From contig BNCN01000004.1 of the NCBI GenBank assembly GCA_014656495.1, positions 501,071 through 565,070 on the forward strand: 64,000 nucleotides of DNA, given 5' to 3'. The stretch comes from Comamonas sp. KCTC 72670. GTDB taxonomy: Bacteria > Myxococcota > Myxococcia > Myxococcales > Myxococcaceae. Each line of letters begins with the position of its first letter. The first letter of the stretch is position 1. Under the pieces are notes generated by a model. That model searched no databases and was not told the origin of the DNA. It saw nothing but the letters and a program-made list of their open reading frames with translations. The position numbers were made by a program, and so were the translations under genes. Positions 62,282-64,000 of this stretch are shown here, piece after piece.

Positions 62282-64000
62282 CTACTTCAGCACCACCAGC
62301 AGGTCGCCGCCCTGGACGGCGGCCTTGAGCGCCGGGACGACCTCCGCCACGGCGCCCGCCCTGGGGGCGCGCACCACCGTCTCCATCTTCATCGCCTCCA
62401 GGGTGACGAGCGGCGCGCCCGCCTCGACGGCGTCACCCGCCTTGACGTGCACGGTGATGACGGTGCCCGGCATGCTGGCGGCCACGTGGTTCGGGTTGGC
62501 GCGGTCCGCCTGACGCCGGGCCTCCACGGTGGTGGCCCGGGCGCGGTCCCTCACCAGGACGGTGCGGTTGTGGCCGTTGAGGGCGAAGTAGACGGTGCGC
62601 ACGCCTTCTTCATCGGGCTCGCCCACCGCGGACAGGCTGATGACCAGCGTCTTGCCCGGCTCGAGCTCCACCCAGACCTCCTGGCCCACCTCCATGCCGT
62701 AGAAGTAGTTGGGGGTGTCGAGGATGGAGACGTCCTCGTAGCGGGCCAGGTCCTCCAGGTAGCCGGACATGACGCGCGGGTAGAGCGCGCTGGAGATGGC
62801 GTCCACGCGGGTGAGGGCGTGGCCCGTCTTCTCGGACAGCTCGCGCTGGAGCGCCTCCAGGTCCAGCGGCGCCATGCTGGCGGAGGGGCGGCCCTCCACG
62901 CGCGGCAGGCCCTTGAGCACGGCGGCGCGCAGGTCCTCGGGGAAGCCGTTGGGCGGCTGGCCGAGCTCGCCGCGGAAGTAGCCCACCACGCTGGTGGGGA
63001 AGTCCAGACGCGGGGCTTCTTCAATCAGCTTCTGGCGGGTGAGCGCGGCGGCCTCCGCCAGCGTGGCGGCGCGCACCGTGAGGTCGTTCTTGAGCAGGAA
63101 GATGGCGAAGTCGCCCACCATCTTCGACGACGGCGTCACCTTGGGGATGTCGCCCACCAGCACGTTCACCAGCGCGAAGGCGTCCTTCACGTCGTTCCAC
63201 CGCCCGAGCAGCCCCATCTCCGCCACCTGGGGCCGGAGGTTGGAGTACTGGCCGCCCGGAATCTCATGGTAGTACACCTCGCTGGTCGTGCTCTTGAGGC
63301 CGCTCTCGAAGGGGGCGTAGTACTCGCGCACGTCCTCCCAGTAGTTGGCCAGCGGCTGGAGGCGCGCGTTGGCCAGGCCCGTCTCGCGCGGGTGGCCGCG
63401 CAGGGCGCTCACCAGCGCGTTGAGGCTGGGCTGGCTCGTCAGGCCCGCCATGCTGCCCAGCGCCACGTCCACCACGTGCACGCCGTGCTCGATGGCCTCC
63501 AGGTAGCTGGCGATGCCGTTGCCGGAGGTGTCGTGCATGTGCAGGTGGATGGGCAGCCGCGTCACCTCGCGCAGGCGCTGCACCAGCATGGCGGCGGCGC
63601 GCGGGCGCAGCAGGCCCGCCATGTCCTTGATGCAGAGGAAGTGCGCGCCGGAGTCCTCGATGCGCCGCGCCAGGTCCGCGTAATAGTCCAGCGTGTACTT
63701 CGTGCGCTTGGGGTTGGCGACGTCGCCCGTGTAGCAGATGGCCACCTCCGCCACCTTGCCCGTCGTCAGCACGCGGCGGATGGAGACCTCCATGCTGCCC
63801 AGATCGTTGAGGCTGTCGAAGATGCGGAACACATCCACGCCGGCCTCGGCCGCCTCGTCGATGAAGGCCTCCACCACGTTGTCCGGGTAGCTGGTGTAGC
63901 CCACCGCGTTCGCGCCGCGCAGGAGCATCTGCTGGAGCAGGTTGGGCGCGGCGGCCTTCAGCGCGCGCAGGCGGGCCCACGGGTCCTCGTTGAGGAAGCG
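62282..64000 (-). CDS. pyc: Pyruvate carboxylase, C-terminal part (5' part beyond the window)
   Basis: 572 residues visible; the frame is open through the right edge (RFLNEDPWARLRALKAAAPN, then MLLRGANAVGYTSYPDNVVE), a canonical carboxyltransferase-domain sequence. CIKDMAGLLRPRAA with the biotin-carbamate Lys, LPIHLHMHDTSGNG (metal-binding His pair) and the PYC-OADA domain follow. The C-terminal biotinyl domain has the EAMKMETVV biotinylation site about 30 residues from the end. It carboxylates pyruvate to oxaloacetate to refill the TCA cycle. The biotin carboxylase domain lies outside the window. Convergent with the SCPU operon, 24 bp apart. Confidence 0.96.
   Translation of the reverse strand, partial: RFLNEDPWARLRALKAAAPNLLQQMLLRGANAVGYTSYPDNVVEAFIDEAAEAGVDVFRIFDSLNDLGSMEVSIRRVLTTGKVAEVAICYTGDVANPKRTKYTLDYYADLARRIEDSGAHFLCIKDMAGLLRPRAAAMLVQRLREVTRLPIHLHMHDTSGNGIASYLEAIEHGVHVVDVALGSMAGLTSQPSLNALVSALRGHPRETGLANARLQPLANYWEDVREYYAPFESGLKSTTSEVYYHEIPGGQYSNLRPQVAEMGLLGRWNDVKDAFALVNVLVGDIPKVTPSSKMVGDFAIFLLKNDLTVRAATLAEAAALTRQKLIEEAPRLDFPTSVVGYFRGELGQPPNGFPEDLRAAVLKGLPRVEGRPSASMAPLDLEALQRELSEKTGHALTRVDAISSALYPRVMSGYLEDLARYEDVSILDTPNYFYGMEVGQEVWVELEPGKTLVISLSAVGEPDEEGVRTVYFALNGHNRTVLVRDRARATTVEARRQADRANPNHVAASMPGTVITVHVKAGDAVEAGAPLVTLEAMKMETVVRAPRAGAVAEVVPALKAAVQGGDLLVVLK

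Overview
The window reads as chromosomal DNA of a myxobacterium (Myxococcota, most like the Myxococcus/Corallococcus/Pyxidicoccus group). The evidence is very high GC with long antisense shadow frames, many lipoproteins and secreted metalloproteases, a MYXO-CTERM sorting tail at 24.4 kb, MopE-like Asp/Cys repeats at 32 kb, and a four-gene chaperone-usher locus with spore-coat-U domains at 58-62 kb. Assignments come from reading the sequence and recalled family motifs; no database search was run.

Layout. 0-1.2 kb: an internally deleted IS66-type element (tnpA, then tnpB fused in frame to a tnpC fragment) abutting a broken minus-strand gene. 1.3-9 kb: NadR-like P-loop kinase, sugar dehydrogenase lipoprotein, LysM protein, DUF885 metallohydrolase lipoprotein, DTW-domain tRNA-modifying enzyme, and a large Pro/Gly/Met-rich protein. 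9.3-11.7 kb: SUKH-like/LRR protein, orphan ParA, Rnk. 11.8-18.6 kb: gltBD operon and a divergent NUDIX hydrolase. 18.7-20.9 kb: TonB plus PepSY reductase-like protein behind a Fur-box-like operator. 21-27 kb: DEAD-box helicase, a TraA-like MYXO-CTERM surface protein, an M43 protease and a zincin lipoprotein.

26.9-32.9 kb: a compact minus-strand Mce/Mla-type ABC transporter operon (two ATPases, two permeases, one MlaD), preceded by a MopE-like lipoprotein. 33.1-38.8 kb: tolC-adaptor-RND efflux operon. 38.9-46 kb: GNAT and DUF5063 pair, alpha/beta hydrolase lipoprotein, SecY-like membrane protein, DUF2267 protein, UbiB/ABC1 kinase-like protein, transglutaminase-like protein. 46.2-50.4 kb: divergent nhaA and mutS. 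50.5-54.8 kb: a visibly less GC-rich stretch with a lipoprotein, a zinc protease carrying seven near-identical FG-GAP/VCBS repeats, and a LuxR-type regulator. 55-57.7 kb: DUF3592-like membrane protein and a secreted amidase. 58.1-62.3 kb: chaperone-usher/spore coat U operon. The 3' part of pyruvate carboxylase runs off the right edge.

Most notable: the two ATPases of the Mla-like operon carry complementary defects, predicting an asymmetric heterodimer with one working and one degenerate ATP site. Next are a SecY-family paralogue fused to a DUF2007-like tail, a TraA-family-like surface protein without a traB neighbour, and a promoter/Fur-box arrangement that argues for moving the TonB start codon downstream.
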